Part shown: positions 21,365 to 32,844 of the stretch, piece by piece
How positions within the stretch are numbered: position 1 is the stretch's first letter
Layout of the letters: each line of letters starts with the position of its first letter
From: Petaurus breviceps papuanus
Lineage: Eukaryota > Chordata > Mammalia > Diprotodontia > Petauridae
Reading direction: 5' to 3'
NCBI GenBank assembly: GCA_028583685.1
Contig: JAMXIF010000058.1
Location: 14,349,819-14,413,818, forward strand
DNA length: 64,000 bases
Translations under genes and position numbers: made by a program
Notes under the pieces: generated by a model
What the model saw: only the letters and a program-made list of their open reading frames with translations
Told to the model about the DNA's origin: nothing
The model's database searches: none

Positions 21365-21790
21365 AAATTTTGCAAGGTGTCAAGCATTTATTAAATGCAC
21401 TGTGCTGAGAACTGGTGATACAAAAGCAAGTCAAGAGAAAAGACAGGCCCTGCCCTCGAGGAGCTTACCTTCTAATGGAGAATACATGTTGCATAAGAGA
21501 TTAATATGTTTCAAGTCAAGGGAGATCATGGAAAGCTTCATGGATGAGGGAGCATGTAAGTTGGGCTTTGTGAAGGAAGTGAAGAGTTTTGACCTATTCG
21601 GAGTGGGAGGGGGGGAGAGGGGAAAGTCCATTCTATTGCTGAAAGTCAGCAAGTATTTATTAAACACTACTGGGTGCCATTCACTATGCTAAGCACTGGA
21701 GATACAGATACAAGGAACGAAACAAATCACTACTCCCAAGCAACTTACATAATAAGAGGGAGAGGATACTATCCTACCTTAAGGGAGAAG
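21365..21790 (-). mobile_element. two further L2 3' ends in a row
   Basis: Two successive inverted L2 tails. The first starts at 21378 ('gtcaagcatttattaaatgc', 'aggccctgccctcgaggagc'). The second starts at about 21645 ('gtcagcaagtatttattaaa', 'gctaagcactggagatacag'). With the copy at 21110 this makes three same-strand tails within 700 bp. Confidence 0.8.
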
Positions 21791-21799
21791 AAATCACAG

Positions 21800-22280
21800 A
21801 AATCATGGCATCTCATAGTTGAGAGGGACCTCATTGGCTATACCCCAAAAGGAAATTGTTGTGTGACCTCTGCCTGAAGATCCCCAATAGTGGGACAAAT
21901 TGCCTCTCGAGTTGACCTATCCAACTTTGGGATTACTCTAATCATTAGGAAGATTTTACTGTTTAAGGTAACTGGAGCTTGAGCAAGCCACTTCCCTTCC
22001 TCGAGACAGACAGGGATCTCCAAGTTTCTGTCTTTTTTAGCTTTAAATTTATGATAATAATTATAATGAGGTAACAGAAGAAAGATTTCTGACTTACACT
22101 GGAATGGAACCTGCATTAAAGAATGGTAACAAGGCAAATAAGATAAAACAACAACAACAGATAATTTGACTCTGTAGATTCTATAACAAATGTGAAAGCT
22201 GTAAGGGACCTTAGTTTTTTCCAGTCCAAATTTCTTACCATTTTTTTGATGAAGAAATTCGGGCACATACAGAGTCTTAC
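21800..22280 (-). mobile_element. CR1/L3 and MIR scraps
   Basis: 21800-21980 reads as antisense CR1/L3 3' sequence ('agttgagagggacctcattg', 'ctctgcctgaagatccccaa', 'ggaagattttact'). 22190-22275 has an L3-type start ('gctgtaagggaccttagttt'). The long minus-strand open frame at 21838-22449 spans these repeats and is not a gene. Confidence 0.5.
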
Positions 22281-22289
22281 ATGACAATG

Positions 22290-23389
22290 AATAGAATTGT
22301 TGCTGTTTCAGAAGGGGTGGGGTTATAGCTTGAACAGGACCAAGGGGCAACAGATGATATGCCCTGGACTTATCTACGGCATCTGTGCTCATGGGAGCAG
22401 AATCTCTCTTGGGTTGGCCCTGACTTCTGCAGATTGCATTTGTAATCACAAGCAGGGATTAGATTGGAGGTAGATAGAATCAACAGAGAAAACCCAGCAG
22501 AGAGGAGAGCTTACAAAGAGGTTGCTTCCTGTCTGACAGAGACCAAGATAGGACTAATATATGCAGCTGGGCATATGGAAATGTGGCTCTGTGCATTGTA
22601 TCTGTTGGGTGTTTACATGAATCATTAAAAACTGGGTTTGTTCTTGGGAGAGGGCATTTGGGCTTGAGACATAACTATGTACACTATAGACTTGCTTGTA
22701 GTCATGCTTAACGTTTTAAAGCTAAAAGAGGATGGGGGCATGATTTTCTATGAGCTGAAGTAAAAATAATGTTGGCTTGGGCAGAGAAGATGTGAGTGAT
22801 GGTGCCTCATGGTTATGCAAGCATCAGAGACATTTACGTCTTGCTAGCTCTTAGCAACTTGCTCAGAAGTTATTCTGAAGGAGCCATGGGGGAAGGGTGT
22901 TGGCAGTGCAGTGCCCTGCCAACCTCTCCTTGGGATGTTGACTCAGAGAGAGTGCTTAGGTGAGAACTAGGCTACAAAAACAGCAGGATGGTGGGGTGAA
23001 AGGCTATTTGAAGTTGAAGAGTGACTGAATCATAACACTAGGAATTGGCAGATTTGGAATAATTCCTTGAATCAGACCAGATTTATTTTCATAATTTTAT
23101 TATTTTCATAATTATCCAACTGTCTTCAGAGCATCCCTCAGGAGAAAGAGGGAGAGGATAGAGTGCTTAGTTTTCCTTTTCAAATATTTAAAATATTCCA
23201 AACTTAAACACCAAAATGGCAATTTCAATTCACACAGACTCTATGAAACCATGGATGTACATTTCATATTGTTTGCTTTAAAAAATTAATTCTACAAGTT
23301 ATTCTCAAAACTGTCCTATTTGTTTGTACTTTCTTCTGAAAATCCTTCTGTTCTCTTGATAGTGCTTTGAAATGGTTTACTTGATTCTC
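22290..23389. other. unclassified, mostly unique sequence
   Basis: No repeat family, RNA gene or splice-supported frame is seen. Some AT-rich stretches (23080-23300) could be old repeats beyond recognition by eye. Confidence 0.4.
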
Positions 23390-23789
23390 TAAAATGTGTT
23401 TGGGGACCAGAGGCTCACCTGTTGGCCAGGGCCCTGGCTATTCTCTGGAGGAGCAACAATGGATATGGTGTGGGTGTGGTTGATGATGCTGGCGCTGTCC
23501 CCTTGCCCCCAATACTCTCTGCCTTTTGCAAAGCCTTTGCCACGGTTTACCAGGGAGGAGGGGCCATCATAATTTCTATTTCAGTCTTACTCTCTAGGTT
23601 ACACAGGTAGCCCCTCTGTCTGTTTACATTCTAATTTTCAGGGGAAAACATACTAAACCATTCAACTCAATGGACTGCTGTGACTCCCGTGATCTCTGAG
23701 CTTGAACATTCCTTTTGGCCCATGGAAGTCATGCTCTGGGGTTTCCATTCCCCAGGTATTCAGTTTCACCAGGAATTGGGTTCTTTGTT

Positions 23790-24080
23790 CTGACGCATTT
23801 GGGGACTTCTCTTCATGCTCACAAGACAATTCATTTATCCTTATCTGATTAACTTCCTTATCTCATTTTCCATGTTTGAAGAATAGGTTTGGGATCCAAA
23901 TTTTTTTTTATGCCCTTTATACCTCTACTCCGTCCATCTTCTTAGCCGATTATTTCACCTCTTACTTTATTTAGGAAATTAAGGTCATTCAATGTGATTT
24001 CCCTCTACTCTTCTTCCTTTAATTTTAAACCCCTTGTTAATATTGACATAATTCATATAATATTGCTTGCCTTCTCAGTG
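23790..24080 (+). mobile_element. L2 LINE internal fragment
   Basis: Aligns by eye over about 240 bases with 26380-26615 ('ctcacaagacaattcattta', 'aagaataggtttgggatcca', 'attaaggtcattcaatgtga'). That second copy belongs to the long L2 further right. Confidence 0.7.
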
Positions 24081-24084
24081 GGTG

Positions 24085-24240
24085 GGTGGAGGGAGGGAGA
24101 GAATTTGGAACTCAAAACCATCTTCTTCATCATTTCTTATAGCACAGTAGTATTCCATTCACAATCATATGTCCAACCATTTCCCAGCTGATGGGCAGTT
24201 TTAGACCTATTCCTGGATGCTGTAGCTTGCTCATTTATTT
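24085..24240 (-). mobile_element. L1 3' fragments in opposite orientations
   Basis: 24085-24118 is a plus-strand L1 3' UTR scrap ('ggagggagggagagaatttg'). From 24120 the sequence is a minus-strand L1 ORF2 end ('cttatagcacagtagtattc', 'catttcccagctgatgggca'). This resembles 5' inversion during L1 insertion. Confidence 0.65.
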
Positions 24241-24872
24241 ACATTTTCTCCATCCACTCTTTTCCTTAAGTTGTGATTAGTCTTCAGACAAGATACTTTC
24301 TAGTAAAAGACCAATTCTCTTTTGGTACCACATTCTTGAATTGCCCATGAAATGCAGTTTATGTTCCCTCTAGAGCAGTTACCAATGGGAGCAGTGGGAG
24401 TACAGAAGCTTTGAGAGAGGCACTTAGACCTGACTTAGAAAAAAACCACCCAGACACTGAAAAACAGATGGGAGAGCGTTCACATATGTATAAGCATATA
24501 GACACATGCACATCTATGCAATAACACAGCCACACAGCCAGACAAGACACATACGTGCACCTACAAATACAAGCCCACATATGCACATCTGGACTAGGAA
24601 AGGAGGCAGAGGGGACTTGGATCTAGAATGGTCAATTCTGCATCTGTCCCACTTCCTTGATCAAAAATTCTGACTTCCCTCTCCATCTGACCATAGCTGC
24701 CATCTGACCATAGCGTTCTATTCTTCCCCATATCTTACCCCTTCCTTTTATCTTTTTTTCTTTTCTTTTTGAGAGAGAAGTTTCAGTTGAATGATGTCAG
24801 AAGCCAGACTGGGGGAGTTGAGAAGAGAGTGAGAGGGAAAGAAGTGTAGACATTTGTTACAGTTTTCTTTAA
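24241..24872. other. unclassified sequence with a CA-rich tract
   Basis: 24480-24590 is a degenerate CACA/CATA-rich tract. The remainder shows no recognised repeat or gene. Confidence 0.4.
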
Positions 24873-25288
24873 AAAACAAAACAAAACATTATTTATTTTT
24901 AACATTAAAATATTTTTTTGAGTTCCAAATTCTTTCCTTCCCTGTACCCCTTCCCTATCCTTTGAGAAGGCAAACAATATTATATCATTTATACATGTTG
25001 AAATCATGCAAAACATACTCCCATATTAGCCATGTTGCAAAAAAGCAAGAAAAAGAAATATAGGAAAAATATACTTTATTTTGCACTCAGTGTTCAACAG
25101 TTGTCTCTCTGGAGGCAGAAAGCATTTTTCATCATGAGTCCTTTGGAATTGTCTTGGTTCATTGTATTGTTCAGAGTAGCTAAGTCTTTCATAGTTATCA
25201 CTGTGTACAAAGATCTCTTTCTGTTCACTTCAGTCTGCATAAATTCATATAGATCTTCCCAGGTTTTTCTGAGAGCATTCTCCTCATC
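24873..25288 (-). mobile_element. L1 3' end, 5'-truncated
   Basis: Inverted L1 3' UTR: 'gagaaggcaaacaatattat', 'catgcaaaacatactcccat', 'attagccatgttgcaaaaaa', 'gcattttt catcatgag' region, ending at 'tcctcatcatttc'. It directly abuts another L1 end. Confidence 0.85.
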
Positions 25289-26020
25289 ATTTCTTTTTTT
25301 TGTTTGTTTGTTAATTTGTTTGTTTACTTTTAGTTTATTTGTTTGTTTTATTAATTTGTTTGTTTACTTTTAGTTTACAAGATTCAGTTCCACAATCCCC
25401 TGAGTTTCAAATTTTCTTCCTCTCTCCCTCTTTCCCCCCCAATGGCGGCATGCAATCAAGTATAGGATCTGCAAATACTTTCACATTAGACATTAGTCAG
25501 GTTGTAAAGAAGGATTGTAACAGATGGAATGAACAATGGGAAAGAGAAAACAAAACCAAACAAGAAAAAGAAAGAGAGCAGGTAGCTTGCTTCAATCTGC
25601 ATTCAAACTCTGTAGTTCTTTCTCTGAATATAGACGTCACTTTCCATCATCTCCTCATCATTTATTATAGCATAATGGTATTCCATTACAATCATATTCC
25701 ACAACTTGTTCAGCCATTTCCCAGCTGATGGAGATCTCAACTTCCAATTCTTTGCAACCACAAAAAAACTGCTATAAACATTATTATACAAGTAGGTCCT
25801 TTTTCTTTTCTTTTCTGTTTTTACTTTTTATCTCTTTGGGATTTAGACCTAATAGTGGTATTTCTGGGTCAAAGGGTATGCACAGTTTTATAGCCCTTTT
25901 AGCCTGGTTCCAAATTGTTTTCCAAAATGACTGAACTAGTTTACAACCCCACCAATCCTGTATTAGTATCCCTATTTTTCCATATCCCCTCCAGTACATC
26001 TATAGACAACTTTCTAAAGG
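25289..26020 (-). mobile_element. L1 3' end with ORF2 C-terminus
   Basis: Minus-strand translation near 25999-25790 gives YWRGYGKIGILIQDWWG and AIKLCIPFDPEIPLLG, the conserved end of L1 ORF2. The 3' UTR and T-rich end lie to the left. A 27-base stretch at 25311-25337 recurs at 25351-25377, a 40-bp-period duplication at the element's 3' end. Confidence 0.9.
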
Positions 26021-26728
26021 AGTTTAGCTACAAAAGGGATTTCATCCTTTCTAAACCTACTCCTTCATCACAAAGTCCAGTCCCTCCAGGCTTCAGTACT
26101 TTTTTTTTTTTTTAGCTCATTAATCCTGTTCTCATTTTACTTCCCTCTCTCCCTAATCTTAACTCTATAGTTGACTAGTTCAACCACACAATGTCTTCTA
26201 CTCCAAGTCCTTTACCTTCTTGTCTTGTCTCCAGTTATCCCTTGCCATATCCTAGCTCTAGATTACTCCCATCTTCCACCTCTTCTACCCCTACTCAGAT
26301 ACTGGTGAACAGAGCTGGAGGAAGTCATCCAATTTTGCCCACTGAATATGCTACAAGTTCACCTGTTAAACCTCAACTGTGTCTTCACTTTCACAAGACA
26401 ATTCTTTTATTCTTACCTGATTAATTCCCTTATCTAACTTTCCATGTTTAGAGAATAGGTTTGGAATCCAAACCTTCTTTTCTCAAGCCTTCTGTGCCTC
26501 TACTCCCTCAATCTTTTTAGCTGAGGGTCTTACCTCTTACTTTACAGAGAAAATTGAGGTCATTCATTGTAAACTCCCTTTGCTCTTCTTCCTTTCATCC
26601 TAAAATCCCTTGACATCATTTCTACTCCTATTTTGTCAAGTCTCTAATAAGGATGTTGCCCTTCTTTCCAAGGCCAACTACTCTACATACATTCCGCACC
26701 GCTCCCCCCCCGCCACACCTTTAATAAA

Positions 26729-27025
26729 AGAGACTGGGTCTCCTCTTGCCTAGGCTGGAAGTGCAGTGGTCACTCATGGGCTTAATTAAACTACTGCTCA
26801 GCATGGAAACTTTGACCAGTTCATTTCCAACCTGGGCCTGTCTGGTGTTCTCTCACTCTCGTGGGCTCACCATATAGCTGCCAGATTCAGGGTAGACACT
26901 CAGTTGACTTTAGTGGATTTAAGCTAAGTTAGCCCTACTGTAGCTTGGATCTCCTGAGGTTCAATGACCTGTCAGCCTCAGTTTCCCCAATAACAAGGAT
27001 TATAGCCATGGGTTACCACAACTCA
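26729..27025 (-). pseudogene. RN7SL: near full-length 7SL (SRP) RNA pseudogene
   Basis: The minus strand follows 7SL RNA from end to end: the 5' Alu domain (inverse of 'aggattatagccatgggtta' and 'gtcagcctcagtttccc'), the S domain ('ctcaccatatagctgcc', 'gaaactttgaccagttcatt', 'tccaacctgggcctgtctgg') and the 3' arm ('gagactgggtctcctcttgc', 'ctaggctggaagtgcagtgg'). Its length of 297 is close to the roughly 300 nt of functional 7SL. Many substitutions and lost CpGs mark it as dead. A TTTT run follows the 3' end on the minus strand, with no long poly-A. The S domain separates it from Alu/B1-type SINEs, which lack it. It lies within the L2. Confidence 0.85.
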
Positions 27026-27498
27026 GTCATATGTATTATTTATCCATCCTCTACCTTATTCTCCAGCAGATTCTTCCCCCCAATCATCATTTCTTTCTAT
27101 CTAATTTTCAATCTCATCCTATCTACTCCCTCCTCTTCTATTATCTTGACACACACCCAAGTCCTTTCATCCTTCACTAGACTCATTTACTCAAGATATA
27201 GTCCCAGACCTCTCCTTTTCTTCCTCAAACTCCTAGAAAAAGACGTCTACACTTGTTGCCTTCACTTCCATGCCTCTCACTCCATCCTCAGAGGCTCCTT
27301 GAAATCTGACTTTTGACCTCATCACTCAATTAGAATTCTCCATAGTTATCAGAAATCTGTTAATCGCCAAATCTAATGGTGTTTTCCTCATTGCTCATCC
27401 TTCTTCACCTATCTGTTACATTTGAAATTGTTGACTCTCTTGTTGACCTTCTCCCCCAGATACTCTCTTCTCTTTGGGTTTTCATGACACCATTCTTT

Positions 27499-27937
27499 TT
27501 TCCTAATTAATTAATTAATTTTTAGTTTTCAACATTCACTTTTACAGGATTTTGAGTTTTTAATTTCTCCCTTCCTTTCCCTTCCCCCCAAGACAGCATG
27601 CAATCTGAAATAGGCCATACATGTACAATTATATTGCACATATTTCCACTTTAGTCATATTGTGAAAAAAATCAGAACAAAAGGGAAAAACCACAAGAAA
27701 GAAAAAACAAAACAAAACAAAGAGAAAATAGTATACTTCAATTTACATTCAGACTCCATAGTTCTTTCTCTGGATGTGGATAGCATTTTCCATCATGAGT
27801 CTTTTGGAATTGTCTTAGATCATTGCATTGCTAAGAAGAGCTAAGTCTATCAAAGTTAGTCATTGCACAATGTTGCTGTTATTTTATATAATGTTCTCCT
27901 GGCTCTGCTCATTTCACTCAACATCAGTTCATATAAG
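27499..27937 (-). mobile_element. L1 3' end with 17-bp target duplication, inserted in L2
   Basis: Inverted L1 3' UTR ('cccaagacagcatgcaatct', 'cactttagtcatattgtgaa'). The flanks are identical: TCATGACACCATTCTTT at 27482-27498 and 27938-27954. L2 sequence resumes directly after the right copy. Confidence 0.92.
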
Positions 27938-28590
27938 TCATGACACCATTCTTTCCAGGCTCTCCTCCTACCTGTCTAACTATTCCTCAGTCTCCTTTGC
28001 TGATTCATCATTCATATCTGACTCCTTAATTTGGGGTGTACACCAAGGCTCTGTATTGGACTTTTTCTTTTCTCCTTATGCTTTCTCATGATAACCTCAC
28101 CAATTCCTGTGGGTTCAATGATCCTCTCTGTAGATGACTCCAAGAGCTCTATGTCCAAGCCTAGTCTCTTTTCTGAGCTTCAGTTCCCCCATCAACCGCC
28201 ATTGGACATTTCAAGCTGGATGTCCCATAGGCATATCAATGTCAGCATATCTGAAATAGCAGAATTCACTAGCTTTTCCTCCAAATTCACTTCCCTTTCT
28301 AACTTCCCTCTTACTGTTAGGGGCATCACCTTCTCTCCAGTCTCTGATGTTCATAACCTCAACATTTCACTCACCTCCTCAGTCTCCTCAGGTATCTGAC
28401 CAATGACCAGATCTTGTCATTTCTGGCTCCACGACTTCTGTCATATGCCCTCCCCTTGTGCAGCCTCCGCACCAGCTCAGGCGCTCATTACCTCTCACCC
28501 AGACTACTGCAATAGTCCCCTCATTGCTCTCTCTGCCTCAGGTTCATCTCCACTCTAACTTACCCTCCTTATGGCTACCAGAGTAACTCC

Positions 28591-28661
28591 TTTTTGTTTT
28601 AATCATTCTTGACCTCTCTTTATTAATTTAAATTAAATTTTATATTTTTAGTTTTCAACCA
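28591..28661 (-). mobile_element. very short L1 3' end inserted in L2
   Basis: About 70 bases matching the inverted L1 terminus ('ttaatttaaattaaatttta', 'tatttttagttttcaa'). AGAGTAACT flanks it at 28580-28588 and 28662-28670 as a 9-bp target duplication. Confidence 0.7.
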
Positions 28662-28886
28662 AGAGTAACTTTCTTTAAACACCAAAATGACCATGTCGCT
28701 CCCCTCCTCCATGAATTGTAGTGGTTTTCTATGACCTTTAGGATAATATACAGACCTTTAATGACCTTCGCCACTTGGCCCCAAACTTCCTTTCCCGTGT
28801 CATTATTTATTATTCCCCTTTTCACACTTTGTGCTCTACCGAAACTGGCCCTCTCTCTGTTCCATGTCCCATCTCTGTGCCTCTGA

Positions 28887-29158
28887 AGGTAGCTAGGAGG
28901 TGTGGTGGATAGAGTTCTGAGCCTGGAGTCAGGAAGACCTGAGTTCAAATTCAGACTTTAGACATTTACTGGTTGTGTTACTCTTGACAAGTCACTTAAC
29001 CTCTGACTCAGTTTCCTCAACTATAAGATGGGGATAATAATAGCACCTTCTTCCTAGGATTGTTATGAGGATCAAATTAGATAATAATTGTAAAATGCTT
29101 AGCACAGTGTCTGGCACATAGTGATTGGTATATAAATGATAGCTGTTATTAATCATTG
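28887..29158 (+). mobile_element. MIR/THER1-like SINE with L2-type tail, inserted in L2
   Basis: 'gtagctaggaggtgtggtgg', 'gcctggagtcaggaagacct', 'gacaagtcacttaacctctg', 'gattgttatgaggatcaaat' and 'ataaatgatagctgttatta'. L2 sequence continues on both sides. Confidence 0.85.
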
Positions 29159-29320
29159 TTATCATCTACACTTGCTACCCTCATTTGTGTAATGTTTGCC
29201 CTCTTCACTGCTACTTCCCAGATCCCCTCTCTTCCTTCAAGATGCTGCTTAAATACTACCTTCTACATGAAGTCTTTCTGGATCTTCTAGTACCCTCCCT
29301 CCCAATCTATTGGTATTTAT

Positions 29321-31312
29321 CTTTTAAAAAATTAATTAATTTGTTTATTAACTTTTAGTTTACAACATGCAGTTCCACAGTCCCTTGAATTTCAAATTTT
29401 CTTCTCCTCCCTCTCCTTCCCCCCCACCCCCAAGATGGCAGAATGCACTCAAATATAGGATCTACAAATATCTTCACATTAATCATTAGACAGGTTGTAA
29501 AGAAGGATTATAACTGATGGAATGATCAGGGGGAAAGAGGAAACAAAGCAAGAAAAAGAAGCACAGCAAGTAGTTTGTTTCAATCTGCATTCAGACTCCG
29601 TAGCTCTTTCTCTCTGGACGTGGATATCTCTTTTGATCGTGAGTCTTTTGGAGTTGTCTTATAACCTTACATTGTTGAGAGGAGCCCGGTCTGTCAAAGT
29701 TAGTTGTCACACATACGTTGTGTCTGTGATTGTATACAGATTTCTCCTTATTCTTCTCTTCTCGCTTAGCATCAGTTTATATATGTCTCTCCAGGTTATT
29801 ATGAAGTCTCTCTGCTCCTCATTTCTTATAGTACGGTAGTATTCCATTACAATCATATACCACAACTTGTTCAACCATTTCCCAATTGATGGGCATCCCC
29901 TTGATTTCTAATTCTTTGCCATCACAAAAAGAGCTGCTATAAATATTTTTGTACACACGGTACCCCCTCCCACTTCTCTGATCTCTTGGGGATACAACTC
30001 TAGAAGTGGTATTGCTGGGTCAAATTATTTATAGCCCTTTGGACATAATTCCAGATTGTTCTCTGGAATGGTTGGATCAGTTCACAACTCCACCAACAAT
30101 GCATTAGTGTTCCAATTTTTCCACATCCTGTCCAGCATTTATCATTTCCTGCTTTGTCATCTTAGCCAATCTGGCCTCTGAGATGTGGTACCTCAGAGTT
30201 GTTTTGATTTGCATTTTTCTAATCAATAGTGATTTACAGTATTTTTTCATATGCTTATAGATATCTTTAATTTCATCTTCTGAGAACTGCCTGTTCATAT
30301 CCTTTAACCATTCATCAGTTGGGGAGTGGCTTAGATTCTTATATATTTGACTCCATTCTTTGTATATTTTAAAAATGAGGGCTTTATCAGAGACATTGCT
30401 TGTAAAAATTCTTTCCCAGTTTTCCACTTCCCCCTTAATCTTGGTTACATTGGCTTTATTTGTAGAGAAACTTTTCAATTTAATGTAATCAAAATTATCC
30501 ATTTTGCATTTTATAATGCTCTCTAACTCTTGTTTGGTCATACAATCGTCCCCTCTCCATAGATGTGACAGGTAAACCATTCCTTGCTCTCCCAGATTGC
30601 TTACAGTATCAGCTTTTATACCTAGATTGTGCACCCATTTTGACTTGATTTTGGTATATAGTGTTAGATAATGGTCTATGCCCAGTTTCTGCCATATTAT
30701 ATCCCAGTTTTCCCAGCAGTTTTTGTCAAATAGTGAGTTCTTGTCCTAAAAGCTGGGGTCTTTGGGTTTATCAAACAGTAGATTACTATAGTCATTGGCT
30801 GCTGAGTCTCATGTACCCAATCCACTACATTGATCCACTGCTCTGTTCCTCAGCCAGTACCAAGCAGTTTTGATGACTGCTGCTTTATAATACAGATTAA
30901 CATCTGCTATGGCTCAGCCACCTTCCCCAGCATTTCTTTTCACTAATTCTCTTGATATTTTGTACCTTTTGTTTTTCCAAATGAATTTTGTTACTATTTT
31001 TCTAGGTCTATAAAGTAATTTTTTGGTAGATTGATTGGCATGGCACTAAATATGTAATTTAATTTAGGTAAGATTATCATTTTTATTATATTAGCTAGAC
31101 CCCCAACCACGAGCAACTGATGTTTCTCCAATTAGTTAGATCTGACCTTTGTTTGTGTGAAAAGTGTTTTTTAATTGTGTTCACATAGATGCTGGGTTTG
31201 TTTTGGCAGGTAGATGCCCAAATATTTTATAATGTCTACAGTAACTTTAAATGGAATTTTTCTTTCTGTCTCTTGCTGTTAGATTTTGTTAGAGTATATA
31301 GGAATGCTGAGG
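29321..31312 (-). mobile_element. 5'-truncated L1 with ORF2 C-terminal half, inserted in L2
   Basis: The minus strand encodes ORF2 from within the RT/thumb region to the C-terminus. A 176-residue open stretch at 30634-30104 contains KALIFKIYKEWSQIYKNL and [18 protein letters not shown]. The 3' UTR follows to a T-rich end at 29321-29345. TGGTATTTAT flanks it at 29311-29320 and 31313-31322. It has several frame breaks and no endonuclease, so it is immobile. Confidence 0.92.
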
Positions 31313-31604
31313 TGGTATTTATGTTGTATTTATTCTGTATAAACATATTTACATAGCAGGGCATTTCCCCTCCCTTGGAGCCTGTTCAGTTACCATTGTA
31401 TGTGTGAGCTGAGATGGGATAACTGATATATTCCTTACATGCATGTGGTCTCCCCTGATAGAATGTAAGCTTCTTGAGAGGAGGAATGGTTTCATGATTT
31501 TTATTTGTATGCTAGTGCCTGGAGCATAGTAGGTGCTTAATAAATTCTTGTGAGTTGATTGATTCACTCTTAGCTGCTGACTTGCTGAGTGACTCAGGGT
31601 GACC

Positions 31605-31770
31605 TGCTAGGCTGTAATGGAAAGATCTCTGGTCTGGGGACCTGGAGACCAAGGGTCCTATTGTGGCTTGCTTCAAGCTGGCTACATGGTCTTGGGAAAG
31701 TCATGTCAATGACTGATGCTCAGTTTTCTTATCTGTTTTCACTGGATTATCTTTCATGTTTATTCCATCC
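31605..31770 (+). mobile_element. diverged tRNA-headed SINE
   Basis: 'gctgtaatggaaagatctct', 'gtcttgggaaagtcatgtca' and 'ctcagttttcttatctgttt' suggest an old SINE body. Confidence 0.5.
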
Positions 31771-32019
31771 CTAATATGCTGTGACTGTATAACAAAAAAT
31801 TTCAGAAGAAAAAACATTTTTGCCAGTGTTTTTGCATTTCACGTAGCCACCTGTCTTAATAGCCAGACTTGGGAGTGTGCAGTGCAGTGCTGATATTTAG
31901 AGAGGATGTGGACCAAAGGTCACAGCAGGGCTTAGATTATTTTCCTTGGTGTTTTTCTGACATTTTTGTGAATACAAGTGGGGAATACAAGATGGGAATG
32001 CAAGTGTGAATACAAGATT

Positions 32020-32200
32020 GAAAAGGCAGTATGGATTATGAAAAGAGATGGGGACTTGTCAGGAAGAACAGAATTCAAATCCCACTTCAGACACTTACTA
32101 GCTAACTAAATCACATACTGCCTCAGTTTCTCATTAGTAAGATGAGTAGCATTAAATTAGATGACCTCTGAGGTCCCCTCCAGTTTCAATCTTATAATGT
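32020..32200 (+). mobile_element. tRNA-headed SINE with CTCTA-type tail
   Basis: 'gaattcaaatcccacttcag', 'acacttactagctaacta', 'gcctcagtttctcattagta' and 'attagatgacctctgaggtc'. Positions 31770-32020 and 32200-32640 show nothing recognised. Confidence 0.8.
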
Positions 32201-32844
32201 CGCACCCAACCTCCCACTATGAGCTCTTCAGCTCAGTACCCCAGAGTCAGAGGGAAACTTTGAGTGGGTTACAGAAAGCTGTGAAGGCTGAAGAGGATCT
32301 GGAGTTCTGTCCTTGGGGAGTTACAGAGCCCAGGGTTTGGGCCTTTCCTGCCCGAACAAGAGCTCCCTTTGGTCAGCAGCTCCAGCAGCTTGCTCTTAAA
32401 TATTGGAGGAAGCCTGGGGTGGGCATGAGTTCAATGTCTGGACTTTAGCAGGGCACCATCCCTGCCTACAGGGAGCAGGAAAAGAAGGAGACAGTCCAGT
32501 CTCCCTCCATTTCTCACTGCCTAGTTGAACAAGGGAAGTCTGAGATAATTAGGGAAAGAGGTAGAAAGTGGGCTGCTGGTGGTGAATGGAGAAGAGCAGG
32601 TGAAAGGAAGAAGGATCTGAATTTTAAGCAATGCCCGTTTGAGAGGAGATTTCCCTTGGCGCCTTCATTGCTTTTTCAAATCGGCACTAATTGGGCCCTC
32701 CGTCAGCAGCCTCAGTAGAAGAGCAAGAAACGATAGGCCACAGAGAGGAAAGAGCTGTCTCTTCTTTAGAAACAGGGCCTCCAGATCCAAGCTGAGGCTT
32801 TGAAGGAGCAGTTGCAGCAGCCCTTAATAGCATGAAGAGGCCAT

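Larger units (their letters stand above)
26120..31565 (+). mobile_element. long L2 LINE interrupted by five insertions
   Basis: L2 segments occur in consensus order: pre-RT ('ccaaggccaactactctaca'), RT start ('cttcctcaaactcctagaaa'), 'gaaattgttgactctcttgt', motif B region ('caccaaggctctgtattgga'), motif C region ('tctgtagatgactccaagag'), C-terminus ('cagactactgcaatagtccc', 'gaccatgtcgctcccctcct') and 3' end at 31440-31565 ('gtaggtgcttaataaattct'). The segments are 26120-26728, 27026-27498, 27955-28590, 28671-28886, 29159-29320 and 31323-31565. About 2.3 kb is L2 itself, old and without an open frame. Confidence 0.85.

Noticed and set aside
21838-22449. 203-residue minus-strand open frame
   Set aside because: It runs through CR1/L3 and MIR scraps, shows no domain, and has repeat-like composition.
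26191-28399. Ser/Pro/Leu-rich plus-strand frames
   Set aside because: These are pyrimidine-rich L2 sequence, plus the 7SL and L1 inserts. They are not host exons.
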